Origin: Gracilaria domingensis
Taxonomy: Eukaryota > Rhodophyta > Florideophyceae > Gracilariales > Gracilariaceae
Assembly: GCA_022539475.1 (NCBI GenBank)
Contig: VCMS01000020.1
Coordinates: forward strand, 62,001 to 126,000
Direction: 5' to 3'
DNA: 64,000 bases
The translations under genes and the position numbers were made by a program. How positions within the stretch are numbered: position 1 is the first letter of the stretch; each line of letters opens with the position of its first letter. The notes beneath the pieces are model-generated. The model was not told the origin of the DNA. It did not search any database and saw only the letters and a list, made by a program, of their open reading frames with translations. Shown in pieces: positions 24,222-33,787 of this stretch.

Positions 24222-24960
24222 GTAATCTTTCTCTTCTTCTGCGCGTTCAATCTGGCAAGCCAGAGAAGCTTCTTGTTTCCCTTTTCTGGCGGAGACACAG
24301 CTATTTCACGATGCATATGGGAAAAAATGTACCACTGAAATCCTATTGACGTGAGTAAGAACAATACTGGAAGCTCGGTAATCCAAGGTGGCATCATGCG
24401 GTGAATTTCGTGTATCAAGGGTATGGTTTCGGCTGCCTTGCGGGCCAAATCGCGAACACCGGCATCTTCGTCGCCTCTTAATGAGGTATTTAATCCCCTC
24501 AGACCCCGCCAAAACGTACCCAGATTCTCATGCAGAGCCTTCTTAACCCGATTAGATCGGGCTGATCTAGAATGCAGATTACGAAGCTCTGATTGTATAC
24601 TCTCGGGTAGATCGTTCACAACCCCAGATGCACGGAGACGAAGACGTTCAAAAAGGTTATCGCCGCTTTCGGAAACATTGAGACTCACTAGACGATCATT
24701 CAGAGTCGCTATACTCGTTCGCAGATGCGTTGATTTTAGTGCGTCTTGATACCTTTCCATTTAGTAAGAATGCTTACGAAGCGCTGAAGAAGTTGAGATC
24801 CGAAGTATCCTAGCTCTTTGTCGTACCTCATTATGAGACTTGAACACATCATGCGCCAGATTCATATGCCATGATTCGAAAAATTCAAATTCGCACTTTA
24901 TTGTTGCGCTTAATCGCTGCAGCCCTTGAAACATGTCGAGGATGAAGTCGATTGCGTTCT
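24218..24960 (-). CDS. Unknown helical protein with one membrane segment
   Basis: A 180-codon ORF starts at 24760. The same frame is open further upstream to about 24,960, interrupted only by a TAA at 24761-24763. The protein is rich in charged helices (NDRLVSLNVSESGDNLFERL) and has one hydrophobic segment near the end (ITELPVLFLLTSIGFQW). At about 24,955 the same frame continues into GC-rich RecQ-helicase sequence, so the upstream joint is chimeric. No family recognised. Confidence 0.35.
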
Positions 24961-25851
24961 TGCTCGCCTCGTCAAGCACATCCTGCTCGTCATGCATGAG
25001 CGACAGCAGCGGCGTGATGACGAGCACAATGCCCGGGGCAGCGCCGCGTACTTCTGGTAGATGAGGCTCTTGCCGCCGCCGGTGGGCAGCAGCGTCATGG
25101 TGCAGCGCGTGGAAGCCAGGCGGCCGAGGGTGCGCTCTTGCGCGGGGCGGAACTGCTGGTAGCCAAACAAGCACTGCAGCGCGTCGCGCACAGCGTCGCC
25201 GTCGTGTTCATCGTCCAGGGGCGCAACAGAGTCGGCGCACACGCTCTCGCGCGCTCGCTGCGGCTCTGCGTCCGCGTTGCTGCCGGGCGCGGCGCAGTCG
25301 TCCGCCCAGCGGAAAAAGTCGCACTGGTGCGCGTAGGTGCTGCCCGCGCACTTGAAAAACCTCCTGACGCGATTGCGTCCCGCCTTGCGGCACGTGAGCA
25401 GCACGGTCGGCTCGGCGTGCACATCGCACGGCGGCGGCGGCGGCGAGTCGGGCGCGTCGGGTGCGTCGGGCGCATCGGCGACCTCAGCGATGGTGCGGTC
25501 AGCGGCGCCGTAGCGCGTGGCGGCCCATACGCCGCAGTCAAAGTGCCGGCGGACACCCGGCGCGGCGCGACGCGCGACTGGTGCGCGGCGGGGAAGGGCG
25601 CGGCGCGGCGTGCACGGGTGCGCAACGGCGGGAGGCGGCCGGGAGGCGGACGCGCAGGAATCGGAGTAGGGGTCAGAGTCAGAGGGCAGGTCGGAGACGA
25701 AGGTGGTGAGCGAGAAGGTCGAATGTGCATTGAGCCGGCCCGCAATTTCCGGGCGCGCAGACGGGCGCGCGCTGGAGGACGGTGACGGCGGCGAGGGCGA
25801 GAGCAAGGGCGAGAGCGAGAGCGGCGGCAGTGCGGGCGCGGACGCGCTCAT
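24960..25851 (-). pseudogene. RecQ-type helicase with GRF zinc finger, N-terminal fragment
   Basis: From the ATG at 25851 the protein has a low-complexity start. A GRF-type zinc finger follows (CDVHAEPTVLLTC ... FFKC ... CDFFRW), then the RecQ entry motif FGYQQFRPAQE and Walker A LLPTGGGKS. The next conserved block, IVLVITPLLSLMHDEQ (motif Ia), is in another frame, so a frame change lies near 25,035. RecQ similarity stops at about 24,960, where composition also changes. Motifs II-VI are missing. GRF fingers occur in topoisomerases, nucleases and helicases that handle single-stranded DNA. Here the finger lies before the helicase core. Loss of most of the ATPase makes it non-functional. Confidence 0.7.
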
Positions 25852-26034
25852 GGCGGGTGGCAGCGGGAGGCGGGGGGAGGGGGTAGGAAACGCGCACGGC
25901 GGACGCGCGTGGCGGAGGTGGAGGCATTGCGGCGGCGGAGGTGGCGCGAAGGCAACAGCGAAAGGAGCGATGAGAAATGAGTTGCACGTCCGTTTCGGCG
26001 TTGGCGCCGAAACGCGCGGCATTGCAGTGGCGCC

Positions 26035-26640
26035 TCATCGTTTGAGTTGGTTGAGCGCCATGAGCGCGAAGGACAGCGCTGCCAGCACCCAAGCCAGCGG
26101 CGCGCGCCGCGCGCGCGGCGGCGGCGCCAAGCGCAGCTCCTTGAGTCGCTGCAGCAGCGCGCGCCCCTCCAGCGCGCGTTCGTCTAAGAAGAACGGTATC
26201 ACGCCGCCGGTGCGTTGCTGGGCGTGCGCGGAGGCGGCGGCGGCGTGCCTCGTCGCCGCTGCAGCTGCCGCCGTCGCCGTCACCGTCGCCGTGCCTGTCG
26301 CTGTCGCCAGCGTCGTCGCCGGCGCGTGCACGCTCACCAAGAGGGGCTGCGAGAAGTACCGCGACTGGTAGAGCGGCGACACGTTTGGCGCGCGCGGCGC
26401 GCTGCGTGCGGCGGCAGCGGCGGCGGCCGACGGCGGCGGAGGGTAAGGCCGACCGCGGCGGCGGCAGCGGTGGCGTCGTGGCGTTCGTCTGCCCGCCGGC
26501 CGACCGGCTGAACGCGCACCGCGTGGGCAGGCGGAGCAGCGCGGCGGCCCAGGCGCCGACGTGTAATAGCAGCGAACGGCGGCGCGGTGGGGGGGAGTGG
26601 CAAGCGGCGTGCGCGGGCAAGGAGCGGGTCGTCGGCCATG
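26035..26640 (-). CDS. Possible tail-anchored protein end in the GC-rich block
   Basis: The minus-strand frame ends at 26035 with a convincing C-terminus: a charged helix (LEGRALLQRLKELRLAPP) then a hydrophobic segment (APLAWVLAALSFALMAL) and a basic end. Upstream sequence is Pro/Ala/Arg-rich and open in all frames because of high GC, so the start is unknown. An ATG at 26639 in another frame (MADDPLLARARRLP) may be the true beginning. No family recognised. Confidence 0.25.
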   Translation of the reverse strand, partial: HGRRPAPCPRTPLATPPHRAAVRCYYTSAPGPPRCSACPRGARSAGRPAGRRTPRRHRCRRRGRPYPPPPSAAAAAAARSAPRAPNVSPLYQSRYFSQPLLVSVHAPATTLATATGTATVTATAAAAAATRHAAAASAHAQQRTGGVIPFFLDERALEGRALLQRLKELRLAPPPRARRAPLAWVLAALSFALMALNQLKR

Positions 26641-26996
26641 TGCGCGAGCTACTGCGCGACGAGCGCGGCCATGGCGCGCGCGTAGCAGGAGCGAGGAGTG
26701 GGAGGCTGGGCGGCGTGAAGGCGGGCGAGGCGGGGCGGGGCAGGGCCTGCCACGGCGCGGATGCTTGTCAGGGTCGGCGACGGGGCGGGCGTGGTGGCAG
26801 TGCGCGTCCCGTGCGGGCGCGAGTGTGCGAGTGAGTGCAGGGATGATGCAGCGGCGCGGGAGGACGGCGGCGCCAGCAGCAGTGGAACGAGCACGCGGCG
26901 CGCACGTAATCGTTGGCGCTGTCAGGCGGCGGCGGTACAGATTGTATCTCCGCCGACGGTTTTTGCTAGTGCAAATCATGTGTAAATTGGTACACG

Positions 26997-27642
26997 CTAT
27001 ATACGTGTACAGCGCGCGCGCGCGGCGCACTCATTAGTACGACAGACTGGCGGTGCCCTCGCGGCACCAGTGCCCCTACGCGCCGTCGCTTGGGTACCCA
27101 GGGGTACAGCCGCAGCGTCCTCAAGCGCGCGCCGCTCGTTGTGCTCGCGCAGGTACACGTAAACGCAGCCGCCCGCCTCCGCGCCCAGCTCGTGCACAAC
27201 GTCGAAAAGCATCGTGCCCAGCCGCGTGCTCTACGCCACCAGCACCTGTCCGACGCGCCCACCGCCGCGCCGCCCGCGCCCGCCATGCCAGCCCCCGCGG
27301 CGGCGCAGGCCGGCCGTCCCCATCGCCGCCGCGGCCGCCGCCCCTCCCGCCGCCCTTCCCGCCGAACAGCTCCGTCAGAGATGAGTGCACATTCTCCAGG
27401 CAGTCGCAGTCTATCAGGCTGCCGCCCACTGTCCCATTAAAGCGTGCCACCGGCAGCACCGCGTAGAAGCCGTTCTCCAGCAGCTCCACGTGCTCTTTCT
27501 CAGAGCACGCGCTGCACCACACCTGCGCAATGGCGCGCAACAGCTCGCTGCTGCCCCGGTCGATTAGGAACGCCTTCCAGAGCGCTTTGCGCTCCTTGGC
27601 GCCGCCGCACGGCCGCGCCATTCTTCCATACGGCCACATCAA
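26997..27642 (-). pseudogene. Unknown conserved-looking gene with a frame change
   Basis: The first part (ALWKAFLIDRGSSELLRAIA, VWCSACSEKEHVELLENG) and the last part (TMLFDVVHELGAEAGGCVYV) look like one globular protein but lie in different frames either side of a glycine-rich stretch near 27,300. No family recognised. The GC-rich block ends close to its 5' side at about 27,660. Confidence 0.35.
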
Positions 27643-27835
27643 CGTAGATACTATGTTCCTGTAATATCTCCGCGGTTCCAGGGGTTGCGACGAGCCTGCA
27701 GCAAGGTTCCTTCAAGCTTTTCGCCTAAGCCAGGAATTCGAGCTTTTACTTATACAGCGCAGCGAGCATGGACGCAGAGAATGAACACTGGTTTGGAGTG
27801 GGTGTCGTGGTCGAATACAAATAGAAATACTGGCA

Positions 27836-28627
27836 TCACAACTCGTTAGAGTTGTAAAGTTTGATCACGGCTGTCAAACATCTTGGACTATCATTCACAT
27901 CATAAACTCTATGATATGCCTCTAGTGCTGCGCTCCAGGACGACATATTGATGTCCTCGTATATGTTCAGAGTGAGCGGCGCAAATTCAGACACACACAG
28001 AACAAGCTTCTTGTATCTTTTGAATGCGCTTGTCTGTCCACCATTAGACCATACATTGTTTGAATACCCCCGTAAGAGTTTAGATCTACTTTTCGCATCA
28101 CGTAGCAGACGCAAAGGAAGAACTCCTTGAGAAATAATCCCGTGGTTCCATATTTCAATTACTTTCTCGATACTATTCGGTAGTCCAGGAATGAAAGGCT
28201 TGATCAGAGATGCATCGGTACGATTCTTACCTACCTTCTTCCCTTCAGCAGCTACGGTGGTATTTCTCCGAACCCTATCCTTATCGACTTCATTACTACT
28301 CTTGTCGTGAACATCTGCATCCCCACCTCTACCCCAAACAGTCAGGCAGCTCTCAAACGATTGGTTTCTTCTTTCCATTAGATGCTTAAGCCTCCTCTCC
28401 AGCAATCGCAAGTGGACTTCATCATGCCTTACCTGGTTTTCCAAATTGACTTCTTTTTCGAATTTCATTGAGAGCTGACGATCTGCCACCCATCCGTTCG
28501 CAGATTTCAAAATGTGCCTAACGATTCCAGGACCTGTTTCCTTCTCAGCTTTAATCTGGACTGGAACCACAAACCCATTTCCTCTTCCTCCTCCTTGGGT
28601 AGCAGATGAAGTACCTCTTCTTTCCAT
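27836..28627 (-). CDS. GCR1_C-like DNA-binding protein, probably of a Crypton-type element
   Basis: The ORF is open from an ATG at 28627, with an in-frame stop just upstream. Its first half is charged and coiled-coil-like (LRLLERRLKHLMERRNQSFE). The C-terminal third has the spacing of a GCR1_C domain: VIEIWNHGI, then PLRLLRDA, a Trp (SNNVWSNGG) and FKRYKKLVLCVSEF. GCR1_C domains bind DNA and are fused to the tyrosine recombinase in several Crypton lineages. Here it would be a separate gene, divergent from the recombinase at 30.8 kb, with palindromic arrays between them. No interruptions seen. The domain call rests on pattern only. A host transcription factor is the alternative. Confidence 0.4.
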   Translation of the reverse strand: MERRGTSSATQGGGRGNGFVVPVQIKAEKETGPGIVRHILKSANGWVADRQLSMKFEKEVNLENQVRHDEVHLRLLERRLKHLMERRNQSFESCLTVWGRGGDADVHDKSSNEVDKDRVRRNTTVAAEGKKVGKNRTDASLIKPFIPGLPNSIEKVIEIWNHGIISQGVLPLRLLRDAKSRSKLLRGYSNNVWSNGGQTSAFKRYKKLVLCVSEFAPLTLNIYEDINMSSWSAALEAYHRVYDVNDSPRCLTAVIKLYNSNEL

Positions 28628-28886
28628 TAGCAAAGCACTGGGACGTCAAAAGACACCAAACTCACCAAGTGAGGTCAAATGCCAAAACAAACGTGAACAT
28701 GGGCAGATCATGGTAGTCTTCTCTTGAGTATCTATGAAAACGTATCTATGAAAACGTCGAAGTAAAAATTTTTTCCCAAATTTCCAAAATGTTTTACATG
28801 CTTTTTCAGTACATAAGATAATTTTAAAACATTAAGATCTTTTCCTAACATTGAATATTCATGATTGTTCTACCTGTAAGTTAGCC

Positions 28887-28994
28887 TTGAACGCTCGCCG
28901 TGAACGTTCACAGTGAACGTTCACAGTGACGTTCACCGTGAACGTCAAAGTTCACCGTAAACGTTTACCGTAAACGTTTACCGTAAACGTTTAT
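28887..28994. repeat. Array of 13-bp palindromes (array 1)
   Basis: GTGAACGTTCACA starts at 28900 and 28913. A 12-bp variant is at 28926, a split copy at 28938, and GTAAACGTTTACC copies follow at 28957, 28970 and 28983. Each unit is a perfect or near-perfect dyad around AACGTT. The array starts about 260 bp upstream of the minus-strand ORF at 28627. Confidence 0.85.
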
Positions 28995-30183
28995 GGTGAT
29001 GCCATCTGGCAGTTAAGGGCAACACGCCATTTTTGTGTCTAACGAAAACCTTTACCAATATTACAGTACATATATACCATAAACAACTCACCCAAAAGAA
29101 AAAAATTTAATTTTGATGCCAAGGTCTAGAGGTGGATGACTGAGTTTGAGAACTCAAACAGTTTTAGAACTGAAACACAATCTAGCCGCGCTTCCATGGT
29201 GTGTGTAGTGCAAACCCCTGTAAAGAAAGAAGACACGAAAGGCGTACGGGACATTCCCTCCAAGAGGTAATCACAGCAGATAGAGCGCTCCCAGAAATAG
29301 TGCAACGAGTCGGGTGTAAGCCGAGACCAAACCGTCACTTCGGGCGTATAGAGCTCAAGAGAGTCTGCCTAGAAGTCTGAGATGTTGTGTAGACAACGGC
29401 GATGCTGGGAGTGAGATGTCACGAGACACACACACACACACTGATGTAGCACGGGCCGTGACGATTCCGGGTACTCGGACTGTATGGGTATTGGCCCGCG
29501 GATGGGATGGTTTCAGCGGTATTGAGGTACGGTACCCTGAGGGGTCGGCCATGACGTGGCGCAGATGAGTGTTGGTCCCGTGTACGCGTGTGTAGGAATG
29601 GGTGTGTTCACACATGTTTTGTTATGCTTGTCGGATATTTTACTGGACACTGCCGCGGCTTGTCACGTGTACCACGTGTATGGACCTGCTTAGGTGTGCA
29701 CTAGATTACTTAATTTAGTTTAACTAATTTATCGATTACGATGTTCTAAATATCTACAAGGTTACAAATAATACTAGTTCTCCCTATGAATGGACGTGAC
29801 AAGCACTACGTGTGAGTGAAGAATTCAGCAAAGCTGTGTATACGACCGTGACCAATTCCCATTGTGACCATTCCCAAGTAATTGGCAAACCCACATAAAA
29901 CTCATAAAGAGCTTTACCTCACCTCCGTACAGGAGCGATCAGTATGAATCCCATAAGCTACAAAGTTGCATGAAACGCGTTGTTCCGCAGTGTGCGATAT
30001 GTTAATAACCAAATCATGCTACATTGTTGCAATGTAAGCTGTAATGGAATTTCTGCTGTCGAAATGGACACGATCTTTTATAAAACGAAAACAAAATTAA
30101 AGGAGAGGACGAAAATGGCATGAATAGATATTTTTTCATATGAAATACAGAAAGGTTTCATTTCATCGGCCCAGTTAAGTCTG

Positions 30184-30273
30184 GTGAACGTTCACGGTGA
30201 ATGTTCACGGCTATAGTGAACGTTCACGGTGAATGTTCACGGCTACGGTGAAGGTTCATGGTGAATGTTCACG
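30184..30273. repeat. Array of 13-bp palindromes with 32-bp period (array 2)
   Basis: Pairs of GTGAACGTTCACG and GTGAATGTTCACG are separated by a 6-bp spacer (GCTATA or GCTACG). Pairs start at 30184, 30216 and 30248, exactly 32 bp apart. It lies about 500 bp upstream of the recombinase ORF. Confidence 0.85.
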
Positions 30274-30687
30274 TCAAAATGTGGGAGAAGAACGTGAGGG
30301 TTAAAGTCACTCTGAGTTTTTTGTACAAATAATGACAACAGAAGTCAACGATCATCAAATCTATCTACCTCATGAAACAGTGAACACCTGCTTGTCTAAC
30401 AAAAGGCATTCAGCTCTATATCGTGCCCGTAAAATTATATATTCTTTCTGGCTGTAAGGTTTTTGTCGTATTTTTCTACCTTTGTAATATTTGTTATAGA
30501 GCTTTGTAAGTTAGAGCACATCCGTCTTGCCTTTGACTGCCAGATATGTATCCTTTTATTTGACGATGAAGACAAATACCATCATGATTTTCTGTCAAAT
30601 AATTCCAGAAACTCGATCTCCTGTGCAGGATTCCATTTCATCATCAGTTCCCGCAAACATGTCTGATGGAAGAAGAAGTACGAACGG

Positions 30688-31518
30688 TTGAGTCAGTTAA
30701 AGAAGTGGAAAAAAACGTTCCTACCAGTCAGAACGCTGAAAAGTTTTTTTCTCAAAGCCCCCTACCATATAAAGATGCGAACAAGGCCTCTATCTGTTCA
30801 TCTAGCCTATGACCTTGCAGAGCAATTTTGGTTTGGCAATGGTAAGGTTGTTAAGCCTACGGACGTTTTGTTGCATACAATTATTGTGGTTGGCTTGAAC
30901 TTGGGACTGCGGTATGATGAAGTTACCAAACTTTCTTACAAATATGTTTCAACTACCAGCAATACTATCACGCTCACTATACCGGTAGCGACTAAAAACT
31001 GTACCAGGGAAAGAACCTATAACATTCGGGAGTGGTGTGGTAGTCTGTGGTTACGATATTCTATCATCATGGATCCTTTTGTTGCCATTTTGGTTTGGCT
31101 CTGTTTGCGTGGGCCTTTTGAGGGATATCTCTTCTGCAACTTGAAAAACACGAATGCCGGGTGTATTTTGCAGTATAACACACCATTTTCCGTCAAGAGC
31201 TTTACAGATCTATTACGAAGTAGATTAAAATCTATCGGTGTTGGTAAAGGAGATGCTTCGGCGTATTCCGGCCATTCTTTGAAGAGAGGTGCTGTACAGT
31301 TATATCGTTCTTTGGGATATAACGATGAGTTTATGATGGAATTGGTGAAGTCGTCCGACTTTGCGTCGTACTCAAACTATTGTGAGGTCTACAACGACTG
31401 TCAAACCAGTCTACCTCGCTTTAATGGAGTCGAAGCTTTCTTGAACCATGCCATTACTCTTACCGAAGAACACATAGATGAACAAGACGAAGGTGTAATG
31501 CGCGAGATCTACAAGTAA
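30688..31518 (+). CDS. Tyrosine recombinase, Crypton-like
   Basis: The frame is open from before 30688 and the first ATG is at 30775, giving 248 residues. The catalytic core is recognisable: first Arg in GLRYDEVTKLSY, the HxxR box as GHSLKRGAV, and the nucleophile region SSDFASYSNY. The residue at the second catalytic Arg position appears to be Lys. The spacing and lack of bacterial-type flanking sequence suit Crypton or related eukaryotic recombinases rather than a phage integrase. The N-terminal core-binding domain is short or missing, so an upstream exon is possible: the frame is open in 30463-30663 before a TGA at 30664. The expected reaction is cutting and rejoining DNA through a phosphotyrosine intermediate. 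Confidence 0.7.
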   Translation: MSQLKKWKKTFLPVRTLKSFFLKAPYHIKMRTRPLSVHLAYDLAEQFWFGNGKVVKPTDVLLHTIIVVGLNLGLRYDEVTKLSYKYVSTTSNTITLTIPVATKNCTRERTYNIREWCGSLWLRYSIIMDPFVAILVWLCLRGPFEGYLFCNLKNTNAGCILQYNTPFSVKSFTDLLRSRLKSIGVGKGDASAYSGHSLKRGAVQLYRSLGYNDEFMMELVKSSDFASYSNYCEVYNDCQTSLPRFNGVEAFLNHAITLTEEHIDEQDEGVMREIYK

Positions 31519-31658
31519 ATGGAAGCTACGCTAAATTGCAAGAGCTTTGGTTCGTTTGCGCCCGACGTAGCTACGCGTTTGAACGTTCTTCGTGCCTCAT
31601 CAAATGTTCTTGGTCTTGCATCAATTGTCCTGCTAATCAAGCCTTGATGAAAGATAGT

Positions 31659-33600
31659 TCACGTGCCGCGTGCCGTACATACATTGAGCTGCTTGCTACC
31701 CGTCCCGTTCCCTTGCCTCCGTTTGGATGTGACATTGGGCTGTTTAACCTTCCTCTGATTAGCTGATGCGACTTCCTCGACTTTGACTTTTGCCTTCATC
31801 GCTCCAATAGCTACCATCAGTTCATTCTTGCTGAGCTTTTGCACTACCTCTACCTCATTAGCACTCAGCCTGGGAACAATCACCTTATCATATTCTCTAA
31901 CATCATCAACGTAGGTGGATTCCGAAGGCACAACTTGCGATGGAGAAGTCTCAGCACCAGGAACTTTCATCCTCCCCAGCTTTTTCGTCTCGCGGCCTGC
32001 GGCCTGCGCAGAACCACCAACTTTCTGCATCTCCAGAATAACTTTGGCGATTTGTTTCTTTGCCTGCTTCACCTCGAGTTCCATCGCACTCTTCTGGTCC
32101 TTTCTGAGCTGCGCCTCATTCTCCCGTAATCGATGGAGACGACCCTCCAACTCAAAACGCATTGTCTTCGCTTCTCGTAAAGCGCGTTCCGTATCCTCGC
32201 GTGCAGCTCCAGCCGCGTTCTTATCACGCTCGAGGCTTGGTATCATCTTCTCAATGTCCACCCGTGAGCTGTCCCCGTTCTCGCTATAGCCTCCTTTCAA
32301 AAGAAAGCGTGCCTCCTCAATGACTGAAAAATTCAAGCCAAGTCGCTCTGCAATAGCAAAAGCATTTGACCTACTCGGTATCCCCCAGATCAACGGATAG
32401 GTCGGCACCATGTTCACATCGTCAAACTCCGCGCCCGCGTTCTCAAAGAAGAGTGCGGAATTGTCCTTCGCATACTCTAGAGTTTTATGCTCGCCATGAT
32501 GTGTGGTAGAAAAAGTTAGAGCTGTTCATTGGCCGACGGCCAGATGTCTGAGAATGGACATTCCCAACGCAGCTTCTTCAGCCGGATCCTGTGTATGCAA
32601 CAGTCGCACAGAACTCAGAAAGTTAATAGATTCGTATCAAATTATAGCAAACACAAAGACAATCATACGAACTGTTCCAGAGCCCATCTCGTCCAATAAA
32701 ACCAACGACTCTGGCGTACTCGCGGCCTGGATACGTTTGATTCTCTCAACGTGCCCCGAGAAAGTTGAAAACGACTGCACAAGCGATTGGTCATCACCAA
32801 TATCCGCAAGCCCGTTATCAAAGTAAGGAATCCGGGCGCACATAGAACCTTCATCGCCACTTCTCTGCAGCACGCCGAGTTCAAACCTACCAGCCTTCGC
32901 CATTAGCACAGACGCACCAAGAGTCTTTGCCGCGAGCGTTTTTCAACCCGTATTCGGCCCAGTAACACAGACGCATCGAACACCATCCGAGAGCTCATAG
33001 CTCGCCGGAATCACATCGCGCTTCCACAACGGCTCTTTACGTTCTGCTGTTTTCTCAGAGGAAGTTTGCGGCCGTGGGGTGTGCGCTTATGTCATGGCTC
33101 GCCACTATAGCAGTGGATGACGCACGCCCAGCAATCTTAGGGGGTTGGTGTCATCAAACGTCACGTTCACGGCCTCTAGCTCATGAGAGGCTCTCGGATT
33201 GGCCGCAGCGACAGCCAGCTGACAAACAACTTTGCTTAAGTGCACCATGTCGTGGCGGAAGAGGACAACCAAGTCGCTCAACTCCCTCAAAACGTTGCTA
33301 GTTCTAGCGCTTTTCTTCGTAGCCAATATACGAAGTCGGTCGTTCAAGTTTCGCACCGCTTCGAGCTTCAAATACGTAGTGTTACCCGACGCACTAACAT
33401 TATGCACTACAATAGCGTTTAAGGATGCTCTTCAGCACCTATGGATCGCCGTATTTTGTGCGCAGCCGCCAGAGGATCCGCCGACGGTGACCATCTTATG
33501 ACCTACCTCTTCACGAATGAGAAGAAGTGCTTCCAGTGCATGTACAAGTTCACTCTTTGTTCGTCGAGATACTACTATGTGTTTGGTAGCCTTGTTTGCA
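31659..33600 (-). pseudogene. MutS2-type ATPase relic with one intron
   Basis: The reading gives, in order: the core segment VSASGNTTYLKLEAV; HPLL; Walker A as GPNTG then a stop then KT; DIGDDQS and STFSGH; Walker B LVLLDEMGSGT; DPAEEAALG and STTHHGE; the PTYPLIWGIPSRSNA box; a coiled coil; and a KOW-like end (VAIGAMKAKV). These are MutS2 landmarks. No Smr nuclease domain is seen. An 84-bp intron (32589-32672) splits GSGT and DPAE exactly. The frame is kept throughout, yet five stops occur: 33432, 33105, 33087, 32943 (inside Walker A) and 32526. The N-terminus is missing near 33,600, where the next gene begins. MutS2 proteins suppress recombination or rescue ribosomes in bacteria and plastids. 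This copy should be dead. Confidence 0.8.
32589..32672 (-). other. 84-bp intron in the MutS2-like gene
   Basis: It begins GTTCGTATG and ends CATACACAG on the minus strand. Removing it fuses the Walker B region to DPAEEAALG in frame, as in intact MutS2 proteins, and skips a TGA within it... more precisely the unspliced frame hits a stop inside the intron. Confidence 0.8.
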
Positions 33601-33787
33601 GCCTCTGCCAGTGCTTACAAGGTTGTACTTAGGCTGCTTACGCATGTGTCAGTCACGCTGTCGGTCACACGGGTAGCAGGGGTCGCAGGCCTCATTTTCG
33701 CTACATGGCAGTGTAGAAAGAATTTGACATCAGTTTGCGGGTGCCAGTAGGGGTCATCCTTCGGTTAATAGGGAGTATTGGAAGACA

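Larger units (their letters stand above)
28628..30687. other. Intergenic region of the divergent pair
   Basis: Apart from the two palindrome arrays and a short CA run near 29,425-29,445 there is no gene-like sequence. A 14-bp unit (GTATCTATGAAAAC) is repeated twice near 28,730-28,757. Confidence 0.55.

Noticed and set aside
25138-26839. Long Ala/Gly/Arg-rich ORFs on the plus strand opposite the RecQ fragment
   Set aside because: Shadows of GC-rich minus-strand sequence with no domain pattern.
28887-30273. CRISPR-like array
   Set aside because: Units are short palindromes without spacers of constant length, and no cas genes exist in this eukaryotic context.
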